From contig NZ_OESS01000001.1 in NCBI RefSeq assembly GCF_900240285.1, forward strand, positions 992,001 through 1,056,000: a stretch of 64,000 nucleotides of DNA, in the 5' to 3' direction. Below are positions 8,582-16,962 of the stretch, piece by piece. The notes beneath the pieces were generated by a model. That model was not told the origin of the DNA and searched no databases. It saw only the letters and a program-made list of their open reading frames with translations. The DNA comes from Halobacillus sp. Marseille-P3879 (GTDB taxonomy: Bacteria; Bacillota; Bacilli; Bacillales; Halobacillaceae). How positions within the stretch are numbered: the first letter of the stretch is position 1; each line of letters opens with the position of its first letter. The translations under genes were made by a program, and so were the position numbers.

Positions 8582-8661
8582 CGGAGCGATGGTAAAAACC
8601 CTTTATTGGCATATAATAATCCGAACTGAATTCAATAGAATTGTTCGGATTATTATATGCC
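8582..8661 (+). repeat. Dispersed hairpin repeat, copy 1
   Basis: CGGAGCGATGGTAAAA, then CCTTTATTGGC, then a long inverted repeat GGCATATAATAATCCGAAC/GTTCGGATTATTATATGCC (about 8608-8661). A second copy, reverse-complemented, lies at 56089-56168. Both sit directly after a gene or operon, so the element may serve as a terminator or be a mobile palindromic repeat. Confidence 0.75.
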
Positions 8662-8730
8662 TTATTTAGTTTTTAGAATAGAGCATTGAGTGATATTAGG
8701 TTGAATAAAAGTGTAATGATTACTATTTAC

Positions 8731-8750
8731 AAATCGTAATCATTACGATA
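8731..8750. promoter_or_regulatory. Zur box
   Basis: ATCGTAAT-C-ATTACGAT (8733-8749) is a perfect inverted repeat and matches the B. subtilis Zur operator core. It lies 30 bases before the start of the zinc lipoprotein gene, which should therefore be repressed when zinc is plentiful. A related half-site GTAATGATTAC lies at 8713-8723. Confidence 0.88.
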
Positions 8751-8778
8751 AGATGTTGGTGAATAAAGGAGGAGAGAA

Positions 8779-10362
8779 ATGTTTAAAAAAATCACAGGGA
8801 TATTTAGTTTATTTACGATCATTTTCACATTGGCTGCATGTGGAGAAGAATCAGCTAATCATAGCGAAAATGATTCACAAGGATCGGACGAGGAATTGAA
8901 AATTTTTACCACGGTTTACCCTCTTCAGTTTTTTGCTGAACAGGTGGCAGGAGATCAAGCGAACGTGGAATCCATTCTGCCTGCAGGGTCAGATCCGCAT
9001 ACTTATGAACCTACTTCCAAAGAAATGGTGGAGATCGCTGAATCGGATGCATTCATCTATAATGGAGCCGGTTTAGAACCTTACGCAGACAAAATCTCGG
9101 AATCTATTGAATCGGAAGACACGAAGATACTTGAAGCTGCTGAAGGTATTGATTTGGAAGCGCATAGTGAGGATGGACATTCTCATGGAGAAGAGCACAG
9201 CAACGAAGACGAACATGATGGGCATAATCACGGAGATCAAGACCCGCACGTTTGGCTGGATCCTGTTCGGTCTATTCAGATGGCAGAGCATATAAAAGAT
9301 ACATTGGTTGAATTAAATCCGGAGAAGGAAGAAGTGTTTAACAAAAATTTCGACGAGTTGAAAGAAAAGCTTGAAAGCTTAGACCAGGAGTTCCATACAG
9401 AGCTAGAAAGTTTACCCGGGAATAAAATTATAGTCTCTCATGCGGCTTACGGCTACTGGGAGAAAGCCTATGGAATCGAGCAGGTGGCATTGTCTGGCTT
9501 AAGCCCTACTAATGAACCTTCACAAAAAGAAGTACAAACGATCATAGATACGGCTGAAAAGCATGGATTAAATTATGTATTTTTTGAGCAAAATGTTACA
9601 CCTAAAGTAGCAGACGTAGTTAGGAAGGAAATTGAGGCAGAAACGTTACGCATACACAATTTATCTGTTTTAACAGAAGATGATATTAAAAATAATGAAG
9701 ACTACTTTACATTAATGGAACAAAATCTGGAGGAATTATCTAAAGCCTTATCTGAACCTTCTTCTGGTTCAGAAGAGGAAAGTGAACATGATCACGACCA
9801 CAGTCACTCCCATGATAAGGAATCAGAAGAAATTTATGAAGGATATTTTGAAGACAGTCAAGTAAAAGAGCGGGAGCTATCTGATTGGGAAGGAGACTGG
9901 CAGTCTGTATATCCTTATCATCAAGATGGAACGCTGGATGAGGTCTATGCCCATAAAGCAGAACATGAAGGTGACAAGACAGAAGAAGAATATAAGGAAT
10001 ATTATCAGGAAGGCTACCAAACTGATGTAGATCGGCTTGTAATCGAGGGCGACACTGTGACATTTTATAAAGACGGAGATGAATATTCAGGGGAGTATGT
10101 CTCCGATGGCTACGAAATTCTAACTTATGAAGCAGGTAATAGAGGAGTAAGGTATATTTTTAAATTAAAAGAAGAGGCTGAAGGACTTCCTCAATATATT
10201 CAATTTAGTGATCATAGTATCTATCCCACGGATGCTGGTCATTATCACCTGTATTGGGGTGACGATCGTGAAGCGTTATTGGATGAAGTTACGAACTGGC
10301 CGACTTACTACCCATCAGAAATGGATGGCCACGACATTGCTCATGAAATGATGGCGCACTAA
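8779..10362 (+). CDS. adcA: Zinc ABC transporter substrate-binding lipoprotein with C-terminal ZinT domain (AdcA type)
   Basis: A 527-residue two-domain zinc-binding lipoprotein. Residues 1-21 are a lipoprotein signal ending LAAC (Cys21). Residues about 40-320 form the ZnuA-like cluster A-I domain, with a His/Asp/Glu-rich loop at about 132-156 and the metal motif DPHVWLDP. A second His-rich linker (HDHDHSHSHD, about residues 337-347) leads into a ZinT domain to the C-terminus. This layout is that of streptococcal and bacillar AdcA. It captures zinc outside the cell for an ABC importer; the permease and ATPase genes are not in the window. Control by Zur is supported by the upstream operator. 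Confidence 0.9.
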   Translation: MFKKITGIFSLFTIIFTLAACGEESANHSENDSQGSDEELKIFTTVYPLQFFAEQVAGDQANVESILPAGSDPHTYEPTSKEMVEIAESDAFIYNGAGLEPYADKISESIESEDTKILEAAEGIDLEAHSEDGHSHGEEHSNEDEHDGHNHGDQDPHVWLDPVRSIQMAEHIKDTLVELNPEKEEVFNKNFDELKEKLESLDQEFHTELESLPGNKIIVSHAAYGYWEKAYGIEQVALSGLSPTNEPSQKEVQTIIDTAEKHGLNYVFFEQNVTPKVADVVRKEIEAETLRIHNLSVLTEDDIKNNEDYFTLMEQNLEELSKALSEPSSGSEEESEHDHDHSHSHDKESEEIYEGYFEDSQVKERELSDWEGDWQSVYPYHQDGTLDEVYAHKAEHEGDKTEEEYKEYYQEGYQTDVDRLVIEGDTVTFYKDGDEYSGEYVSDGYEILTYEAGNRGVRYIFKLKEEAEGLPQYIQFSDHSIYPTDAGHYHLYWGDDREALLDEVTNWPTYYPSEMDGHDIAHEMMAH

Positions 10363-10388
10363 ACGCAAGGGACGTTAGTGTTAAAGCT

Positions 10389-10426
10389 CAGGGAACATCT
10401 TTTATATAGGTGTTTCCTGATTTTTT
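10389..10426 (+). terminator. Terminator of the zinc lipoprotein gene
   Basis: AGGGAACA (10390-10397) pairs with TGTTTCCT (10411-10418, one G-U type wobble), followed by a run of six T. Confidence 0.7.
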
Positions 10427-10433
10427 ACGGGGG

Positions 10434-10456
10434 TTTAGTTGACTGAGTCAACTAAA
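10434..10456. promoter_or_regulatory. Perfect palindrome, candidate MarR operator
   Basis: TTTAGTTGACT (10434-10444) and AGTCAACTAAA (10446-10456) are exact reverse complements around one central G. The site sits about 50 bases before a MarR-domain gene. MarR proteins usually bind such palindromes in their own promoter, so autorepression is likely. Confidence 0.7.
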
Positions 10457-10507
10457 TATACTACGCTATGGTTAGTTTGAACTTTCAGATATTGAGGTGA
10501 AAGTAAC

Positions 10508-11437
10508 ATGGAAACCATGCATTATGTAGAAAAGATTCGACAATTCAATAGGTATTATGCAAATGTGTTAGGTAAAATCGATCAAGAAATCTATAACCAG
10601 CCTTTTCCCTTAACGGAGGCGAGGGTAATAACAGAGATTCATTACAGGAATGGCTGCACGGCTACAGAAGTTAGAGAAAATCTGGGGATTGACCGGGGCT
10701 ATATGAGTAGAATTGTTCAACGATTTGAAAGTGAAAATATTATTGTGAAGAAACAGTCACCAAGAGATAAAAGACAGCATTTACTCTATCTCACTGAATA
10801 TGGTGAAAAAATTTACAACGAGTTAGTTGAGCATGCAAATTATGGAGTGGATAAGATGATTCAACGTCTCTCAAAAAGTGAACTGGCTAAGCTGGTTTCA
10901 TCTATGGAAACGATTCAATCCATTTATTCAAAAGATCGTTCTACTCACTCAGAGGTTTCCATTCGAACTTTTCAACCAGGTGATGTGGGATACGTCGCAT
11001 ATTTACATGGCAGGTTATACGATCAAACCTATAAGTTCGGGCGTATGTTTGAATACTATGTCATGAAAGGCTTATCGGAATTTATGATCAATACTGAAGG
11101 AGGAGAGCTGTGGGTAGCTGAAGTGAACGGTGAAATAGTCGGCTCCATTGCCATCACGAAATCCACTGAAACAGTGGCCCAGCTAAGGTGGTTTATTCTT
11201 GATGAAAATTACCAAGGCAGGGGCATTGGGAAAAATCTTATGGAGACGGCTATTAATTTTTGTAAAGAACAAAACTATCAGCACTTGTTTCTGTGGATGG
11301 TAAGTACGTTAGATAAGGCTCGTTATCTTTATCAAAAATATAATTTCACTATAACTGAAGAAAAACCTAATGAAGAATGGACCGGAACAAAATTAATCGA
11401 GGAACGATGGGATCTCGATCTCCTTAATGGGCTCTAG
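10508..11437 (+). CDS. MarR-type regulator fused to a GNAT acetyltransferase
   Basis: A 309-residue fusion. Residues about 1-145 are a MarR winged-helix domain, including the recognition region GYMSRIVQRFESENIIVKKQ and the wing SPRDKRQH. Residues about 150-305 are a GNAT N-acetyltransferase domain with the acetyl-CoA loop QGRGIGKNLM. The frame runs unbroken through both, so the fusion is real. This architecture is known in several Firmicutes and Actinobacteria, but the acetyl acceptor and the inducing ligand are generally unknown. A palindromic operator lies upstream and a terminator at 11501 downstream, so the gene is a single unit. Confidence 0.85.
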   Translation: METMHYVEKIRQFNRYYANVLGKIDQEIYNQPFPLTEARVITEIHYRNGCTATEVRENLGIDRGYMSRIVQRFESENIIVKKQSPRDKRQHLLYLTEYGEKIYNELVEHANYGVDKMIQRLSKSELAKLVSSMETIQSIYSKDRSTHSEVSIRTFQPGDVGYVAYLHGRLYDQTYKFGRMFEYYVMKGLSEFMINTEGGELWVAEVNGEIVGSIAITKSTETVAQLRWFILDENYQGRGIGKNLMETAINFCKEQNYQHLFLWMVSTLDKARYLYQKYNFTITEEKPNEEWTGTKLIEERWDLDLLNGL

Positions 11438-11500
11438 AGGTAAGCTGGATGCTGTAAAATCGAGTAAAAAGGAATACGTAAAATAGCCGGGTGATAGGAA

Positions 11501-11531
11501 CGTCCAGAGAAAGAAATCTGGACGTTTTTTT
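11501..11531 (+). terminator. Terminator of the MarR-GNAT gene
   Basis: CGTCCAGA (11501-11508) pairs with TCTGGACG (11517-11524), followed by a T run. Confidence 0.8.
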
Positions 11532-11542
11532 ATTTTAGGGCA

Positions 11543-12439
11543 CTAAACTCTAGTTAAGTATTGCTTCGACATGTCGATAAATTCTCGTACCGAAAAGGGT
11601 AAGTACTTATTCTTTTTCCATACCATTGCTAGTTCGAGGCTTAAATTCGAGTTTACGAGGGGAATTGCCTGGATATCACGATCTTGAATGTCATTGGCTA
11701 TCTCACCAGGCAGTAGGGCGATCCCCATTTTAGCTTCGACCATTTCGATCATGAAGTCGCGGTGGGAGCTGTGGCAGACGACGTTCGGGTTGAAGCCTTT
11801 GCTGTTACATTCTTCAATGATCCGGTCATGGAGCGAGAAATCCTCTCTATAAAGAATGAAAGACTCCTCATCAAGCTCTGTTAAATCGATCTTTGTTTGT
11901 TGAGCCAGCTCATTATCATTATGGACCAGCAGCATGAGAGGATCATTAATTAGTTCGAGCACTTCTAAATTCTCATTTTTAACGGGAACGTTGCATACTA
12001 ACCCGATGTCTAGAGACCCGTCCTCCACTCCTTGTTTGATCATTTTAGATCCGACTTCGCTTAAGCGGATTTTTACTTGGGGGTGCTGATCACGATAGTA
12101 ACTGATCAGTTTCGAAAAAAAAGCAGCCCCGGTAATCGGCGGGATACCGATTTTAATTTCGCCTTTTTTCAGTTCAATAATATCACTTAGTTCTGAGGTT
12201 AAGTTATGAAAGGCGTCTAATACATTAATGGCATTAACGAGCACAGCTTTGCCGGCATCTGTCAACTCAACCTTCTTGGAGCGGTAAAATAACGGCACGC
12301 CTAATTCATCTTCCAGCTGCTTTACAGCTTTACTGAGTGAAGGCTGGGAAACATGCAGGGTTGAGGCTGCTTTAGTAAAACTTAGTTGTTTAGCCACTTC
12401 TGAAAAATACTCCAAATGACGAATGTCCAAACGATTCAC
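11543..12439 (-). CDS. LysR family transcriptional regulator, divergent from malate synthase G
   Basis: A 298-residue LysR-type regulator. The N-terminal helix-turn-helix (residues about 3-62, FTKAASTLHVSQPSLSKAVK) is clear, followed by the effector-binding domain to about residue 290. It is transcribed away from the malate synthase gene with a shared 185-base control region. LysR proteins commonly activate the divergent gene in response to a pathway metabolite, so glyoxylate or glycolate is a reasonable guess for the ligand. That link is inference from position only. Confidence 0.85.
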   Translation of the reverse strand: MNRLDIRHLEYFSEVAKQLSFTKAASTLHVSQPSLSKAVKQLEDELGVPLFYRSKKVELTDAGKAVLVNAINVLDAFHNLTSELSDIIELKKGEIKIGIPPITGAAFFSKLISYYRDQHPQVKIRLSEVGSKMIKQGVEDGSLDIGLVCNVPVKNENLEVLELINDPLMLLVHNDNELAQQTKIDLTELDEESFILYREDFSLHDRIIEECNSKGFNPNVVCHSSHRDFMIEMVEAKMGIALLPGEIANDIQDRDIQAIPLVNSNLSLELAMVWKKNKYLPFSVREFIDMSKQYLTRV

Positions 12440-12476
12440 TCTCCATTTGCCTTATTTGAAAGGGTTATAACTAACG

Positions 12477-12508
12477 GGAATAATGATCATTCCAAATATG
12501 TATTTTGG
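12477..12508. promoter_or_regulatory. Candidate LysR-type binding site between divergent genes
   Basis: Two overlapping dyads lie in the shared promoter region: GGAAT(N7)ATTCC at 12477-12493, containing ATGATCAT, and CCAAA(N7)TTTGG at 12492-12508. Either has the spacing expected of a LysR T-N11-A type site. Confidence 0.4.
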
Positions 12509-12624
12509 GTATGGTAGTTTTTATTATATGATAAATACCAACAAATAGATAGAATCTTGTGACAAATTTTTGGAAGCGTTTTATCTTAATTTGTTCTTGT
12601 ATTCACTCAAAGGAGGAATGTACG

Positions 12625-14802
12625 ATGAGAGATTATGTATCTGTAGGTAATTTAAAAGTGGCTCCTGTTTTGTATGAGTTTATAAACAAAGAGGCCATTC
12701 CAGATAGTGGTGTTTCCAGTGATGATTTCTGGTCTGGTTTAGAGGCGGTTATTCACAACCTCTCCCCAGATAACAAAGCTTTATTACAGAAGAGAGAAGA
12801 TCTGCAGAATCAGATCCATAACTACCATAAACAAAATCCTGTGGTTCAGCCTGATGCGTATCAATCCTTTTTGAAAGAATTGAATTATATTGAACCGGAA
12901 GTAGAAGATTTTCAAGTAACTACTGAGGATATTGATGATGAAATATCTGTACAGGCTGGTCCTCAGCTCGTTGTCCCGGTCAATAATGCCCGCTATGCCA
13001 TCAATGCAGCGAACGCCCGCTGGGGAAGCTTGTATGATGCTTTATACGGAACGGATGTGATTAGTGAAGAAAATGGGGCGGAAATCAAAGGAGATTACAA
13101 CCCTGTCCGGGGAGATAAAGTCATTGCTTTCTCAAAAGAGTTCCTTGATGAAAGGGTGCCATTAGCGAAAGGCTCTCATAAGGAAGTAGACGCTTATCAA
13201 TTCTTTGATGGCCGATTGGTCGCAAAGCTGGCAGATGGGGAGACTACGGGGCTGCAGGATGCTGATCAGTTTGCTGGTTTTTCAGGACAGCCTGACACCC
13301 CTAAAGCCATACTGGTGAAAAATAATGGCATTCATTTGGAGATACAGATCGATCCTACTGATCCGATCGGTCAGACTGATCAAGCAGGCGTGAAGGACAT
13401 TCTCGTTGAATCAGCATTGACGACGATTATGGATTTCGAGGACTCTGTAACAGCCGTTGATGCCGAAGATAAAGTAGAGGTGTACCGAAATTATTTAGGT
13501 CTTCTTAAGGGTGATTTATCGGTAACTTTTTCAAAAGGTGATAAACAAGTTACGCGGACACTCAATCCTGACCGTACGTACACCACACCGGACGGAAGCG
13601 AATTAACACTGCCGGGCCGCTCCCTAATGTTCGCACGTAACGTTGGTCATTTGATGACAAGTGATGCGGTCATTGATCAAAACGGAGAAGAGGTTCCAGA
13701 AGGGATCATGGATACCGTGATCACCGGGCTGCTTGCAAAACACGACGTATTAAACAACGGTCCATACCAGAACTCCAAAAAAGGTTCTGTGTATATCGTG
13801 AAGCCGAAGATGCATGGATCTGAGGAAGTTGCTTTTGCGAATGATCTGTTTAATCGGACGGAAGACCTGCTCGGGTATGAGCGGAATACATTAAAAATCG
13901 GTGTGATGGATGAAGAACGCCGTACCACATTAAATCTTAGAGCCTGTATCAATGAAGTTAAAGATCGAATTGCATTTATCAATACCGGTTTCCTTGATCG
14001 TACGGGCGACGAAATCCATACATCCATGGAAGCAGGACCGATGATTAGGAAGAACGATATGAAAGGCTCCGCATGGCTTAATGGCTATGAGAGGTCGAAT
14101 GTCCGTGCCGGCCTTGCCAGCGGGTTCCAGGGAAAAGCCCAGATCGGCAAAGGAATGTGGGCTATGCCTGATTTGATGGCAGAAATGCTGGAAACAAAGG
14201 ACGGCCAGTTAAAAGCAGGTGCGAATACCGCCTGGGTGCCATCGCCGACAGCTGCTACCTTACACGCCCTTCATTACCATCAGGTTGATGTTGCACAGGT
14301 ACAAAGCGAACTTGCTAAAGACCAGACGGATGATCAAGAGGACATTTTACAAATTCCTGTGGCTAAGGATCCGAACTGGAGCGCTGAAGAAATTCAACAA
14401 GAGCTGGATAACAATGCGCAAGGGATTCTCGGGTACGTTGTACGATGGGTCGAGCATGGAATTGGATGTTCTAAAGTACCGAACATCAATAACGTCGAAC
14501 TTATGGAAGACCGTGCCACTCTGCGTATTTCCAGCCAGCATATGGCGAATTGGCTGCATCACGGAATTGTTGACGAAGCCCAAATACTGGATACCTTAAA
14601 ACGCATGGCTAAAGTAGTTGATGAACAAAACGCAGAAGATCCGGACTATCAACCGATGTCGGCTGATTATGACGCATCTATCGCTTTCCAGGCTGCCTGC
14701 GATCTGGTGTTCAAAGGGTATGACCAGCCGAGCGGCTATACTGAACCGATTTTGCATCGTCGACGCAGAGAAGTGAAGGAGAAAGTGTACGCAAATAAAT
14801 AA
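12625..14802 (+). CDS. glcB: Malate synthase G
   Basis: A 725-residue malate synthase of the large monomeric G type, the usual length for the family (E. coli GlcB is 723). It condenses glyoxylate with acetyl-CoA to malate. Signature segments include [18 protein letters not shown] (about residue 125), [15 protein letters not shown] (about 268) and [11 protein letters not shown] (about 333). The ATG at 12625 follows AAAGGAGG at ideal spacing and begins MRDYVSVG; an upstream in-frame start at 12559 has no ribosome site. It precedes the glycolate oxidase genes and consumes the glyoxylate they make. There is no isocitrate lyase gene beside it, which favours a glycolate route. Confidence 0.95.
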   Translation: MRDYVSVGNLKVAPVLYEFINKEAIPDSGVSSDDFWSGLEAVIHNLSPDNKALLQKREDLQNQIHNYHKQNPVVQPDAYQSFLKELNYIEPEVEDFQVTTEDIDDEISVQAGPQLVVPVNNARYAINAANARWGSLYDALYGTDVISEENGAEIKGDYNPVRGDKVIAFSKEFLDERVPLAKGSHKEVDAYQFFDGRLVAKLADGETTGLQDADQFAGFSGQPDTPKAILVKNNGIHLEIQIDPTDPIGQTDQAGVKDILVESALTTIMDFEDSVTAVDAEDKVEVYRNYLGLLKGDLSVTFSKGDKQVTRTLNPDRTYTTPDGSELTLPGRSLMFARNVGHLMTSDAVIDQNGEEVPEGIMDTVITGLLAKHDVLNNGPYQNSKKGSVYIVKPKMHGSEEVAFANDLFNRTEDLLGYERNTLKIGVMDEERRTTLNLRACINEVKDRIAFINTGFLDRTGDEIHTSMEAGPMIRKNDMKGSAWLNGYERSNVRAGLASGFQGKAQIGKGMWAMPDLMAEMLETKDGQLKAGANTAWVPSPTAATLHALHYHQVDVAQVQSELAKDQTDDQEDILQIPVAKDPNWSAEEIQQELDNNAQGILGYVVRWVEHGIGCSKVPNINNVELMEDRATLRISSQHMANWLHHGIVDEAQILDTLKRMAKVVDEQNAEDPDYQPMSADYDASIAFQAACDLVFKGYDQPSGYTEPILHRRRREVKEKVYANK

Positions 14803-14822
14803 TTGTTATCCGAACTATCAAC

Positions 14823-14852
14823 AGAGCCATTAACACAAAGTTAGTGGCTCCT
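14823..14852 (+). terminator. Hairpin after malate synthase G
   Basis: GAGCCATTA and TAGTGGCTC form a stem just after the gene, followed by CTGTTGCC rather than a T run. It may be a weak terminator or a 3-prime stabilising hairpin. Confidence 0.4.
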
Positions 14853-14889
14853 GTTGCCTGTCATTACATTTGCCTAATTATGAAATAAC

Positions 14890-14907
14890 TTATCAGATAT
14901 GTGATAA
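14890..14907. promoter_or_regulatory. Candidate operator of the FCD regulator
   Basis: TTATCA(N6)TGATAA is an inverted repeat just upstream of the GntR/FCD gene. FadR-type regulators bind short palindromes at their own promoter, so this may be an autoregulatory site for the glycolate operon. Confidence 0.45.
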
Positions 14908-14926
14908 CAGAAAAGGGGGAAGGGTT

Positions 14927-15634
14927 CTGAACGTCGAAAAGATCTCTGCTAAAAAAGTATCTGAGCGTGTAGAAGAGCAATTAGAAAGCTTCATTCGTTC
15001 CGGCACATACCAGCCTGGTGAAAAGCTTCCATCTGTCCGTGAATTGTGTGACCTTTTTGACGTAGGAAGATCTGCTGTGAGGGATGCTATTACTTCACTA
15101 AAAGGCAAAGGGCTGGTGGAAAGCAGGCAGGGGGAAGGAACGTACCTTTGTCATTTCGACTCTACTAAACTGCTTGATCAGTTTCTGTTTTTACCGAACG
15201 TTAAAGACATCGAAGCGTTATTTCAAGTAAGGGAGATGCTGGAGGCTGGAATAGTAAAGCTTGCGGCTCAACATCGGACAGAAGAAGACCTGCAAGCGAT
15301 AGAGAAGTCGGTAACCGAAATGAAAACAAAGGGTGGAGAGGATCAAGGTTTATCAGATTATCAATTTCACCTTTGTATTGCCAGGGCTTCCGGCAATCAC
15401 ATCCTTTATCAATTGATGGAGTTCATCTCATCGTCGACGAAAAAATCAATGATCGGTTTCCACGGTGCTATTGCTTTAGATCCACTGCTTTTAAAAGAAG
15501 TTATCCAACAGCATGAACGGATTCTTGAACACATTAGAGCAGGAGAGTCTGAATGGTCAGGAGAAGCGATGGTAGATCATTTAGAGTTTGTTAGAAACTT
15601 TATGAAAAAAGGTGACATAAAAGGAAATGTCTAA
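14927..15634 (+). CDS. GntR-family regulator with FCD domain, likely glycolate-operon regulator
   Basis: A protein of about 235 residues with a GntR winged helix (about residues 5-72, GEKLPSVRELCDLFDVGRSAVRDAI) and an all-helical FCD ligand domain (about 80-215). The frame is open back to a TTG at 14870, but that codon has no ribosome site. A good site, GGGGGAAGG at about 14914, lies before a CTG at 14927 that would give the usual length and an N-terminus of xNVEKISAKK, so I place the start there. It heads the glycolate oxidase genes, like GlcC or LldR in other bacteria. Glycolate or a related 2-hydroxy acid is the probable effector, by inference. Confidence 0.8.
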   Translation: MNVEKISAKKVSERVEEQLESFIRSGTYQPGEKLPSVRELCDLFDVGRSAVRDAITSLKGKGLVESRQGEGTYLCHFDSTKLLDQFLFLPNVKDIEALFQVREMLEAGIVKLAAQHRTEEDLQAIEKSVTEMKTKGGEDQGLSDYQFHLCIARASGNHILYQLMEFISSSTKKSMIGFHGAIALDPLLLKEVIQQHERILEHIRAGESEWSGEAMVDHLEFVRNFMKKGDIKGNV

Positions 15635-15662
15635 TGTTAAAACGACAAAAGAGGTGAAAACA

Positions 15663-16961
15663 ATGGGTGCAAATGAAGTGCCTCAAAGGCAGGGAAATGG
15701 CTCATCGGTTTCTTTAGCTGACGCGTTCGGAAACAGAGGGGCGGTAGTGCTTACCCCTAAAAGTGAGGAGGAAATAGCAGAAATCCTCCAGAAGGCAAAT
15801 CAAGAGGGTAAGAGTGTGTCGGTTGAAGCTGGAGGCAGCAAACGAGGGTATGGCGGCACAAAAGAGCATTATGATTACACCCTTTCGATGGCCGAGTACA
15901 AAGGGGTTGTGGAGCATAAGGTCGGGGATATGACGGTAACCGTACGAGCAGGAACTACAATTTCTGAGCTTCAGGATTTTCTTCAGGAACACAATCAAAT
16001 GATCTCTATTCATCCGAATTGGCCGGATCAAGCCACCATTGGGGGAGTCATTGCTGCAAATGAAAGCGGTCCCAAAAGATTAAAGTATGGGTCGGCGAGA
16101 GATTTAGTTATCGGTTTGCGAGTGGTCTATCCAGACGGAAAGATTATTCGAACCGGAGCCAAGGTGGTAAAAAATGTGGCTGGTTATGACATGAATAAAC
16201 TGTTCGTCGGAGCGATGGGAACGTTAGGAGTGATCACAGAAGTTACGATGAAACTCCGCCCGACGCCTAAGTATGAGAGTCTTGTGCAGGTTTCGGCGCC
16301 TGAAGAAAAGCTGCTGGATTTAAAGGAACTGGCTGTAAGCATTCAGGATTCAATAATTGAACCCGTATCTCTTGAGCTTTTAAACCCGACCTTATCGAAA
16401 AAAATGATGAACCGTGAAGCTTATACGCTGCTGATCGCTTTTGAAGATGTCGAGAAGTCCTGTCGCTATCAGGAAGAGTGGGTTTATAAGCATATACCTA
16501 AAGGAGCCGATGTGGAAGTCATCCATCAGCAGGAAGCCCGGAATTTTTGGCAGACATTTAAAGACCTGGCACCGAGCAGCCTGGTCGAACCAGCTTCAGG
16601 AGCAACCCGGGCGGTAGTTAAGATAGGAAGTAAAAACATGGACGTCTATGAAATTATGAAAGAAGCGTTAGATATCGATGCACCTGTAAGGATTGAAGCC
16701 CACGGAGGTCTCGGCCACGGGATCAGTTACTATATATTGTCAGGGTCAGAGCAGGAAGTCATTTCAGCCATCCGGCATCTGCGAAAAGCCGCTGAAGAAA
16801 AGAAAGGATATGCAATCGTAAAGCATCTTCCGTATCACCTGAGGAACCAAGTTGATGTGTGGGGCAAAAAGACATCGTACTTCTTCTTGTTTGAAGGAAT
16901 TAAGCGCACCATCGATCCAAAAAATACTTTGAATCATCAAAGATTTATAGGAGGGATTTAA
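15663..16961 (+). CDS. glcE: Glycolate oxidase FAD-binding subunit GlcE-like
   Basis: A 432-residue FAD-linked oxidase (FAD_binding_4 domain about residues 35-210). The PCMH-type flavin contacts are seen in HPNWPDQATIGGVIAANESG and GAKVVKNVAGYDMNKL. It is shorter than GlcD and has the C-terminus of GlcE-like subunits. The ATG at 15663 follows GAGGTG at six bases; another in-frame ATG at 15627 overlaps the upstream regulator by eight bases and has poorer spacing. With GlcF and GlcD it forms the membrane-associated glycolate dehydrogenase that oxidises glycolate to glyoxylate. Confidence 0.87.
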   Translation: MGANEVPQRQGNGSSVSLADAFGNRGAVVLTPKSEEEIAEILQKANQEGKSVSVEAGGSKRGYGGTKEHYDYTLSMAEYKGVVEHKVGDMTVTVRAGTTISELQDFLQEHNQMISIHPNWPDQATIGGVIAANESGPKRLKYGSARDLVIGLRVVYPDGKIIRTGAKVVKNVAGYDMNKLFVGAMGTLGVITEVTMKLRPTPKYESLVQVSAPEEKLLDLKELAVSIQDSIIEPVSLELLNPTLSKKMMNREAYTLLIAFEDVEKSCRYQEEWVYKHIPKGADVEVIHQQEARNFWQTFKDLAPSSLVEPASGATRAVVKIGSKNMDVYEIMKEALDIDAPVRIEAHGGLGHGISYYILSGSEQEVISAIRHLRKAAEEKKGYAIVKHLPYHLRNQVDVWGKKTSYFFLFEGIKRTIDPKNTLNHQRFIGGI

Positions 16962-16962
16962 G

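Noticed and set aside
12559-12624. A longer N-terminus for malate synthase G
   Set aside because: The 22 extra residues are Cys- and Phe-rich, the upstream start has no ribosome site, and the ATG at 12625 follows AAAGGAGG.
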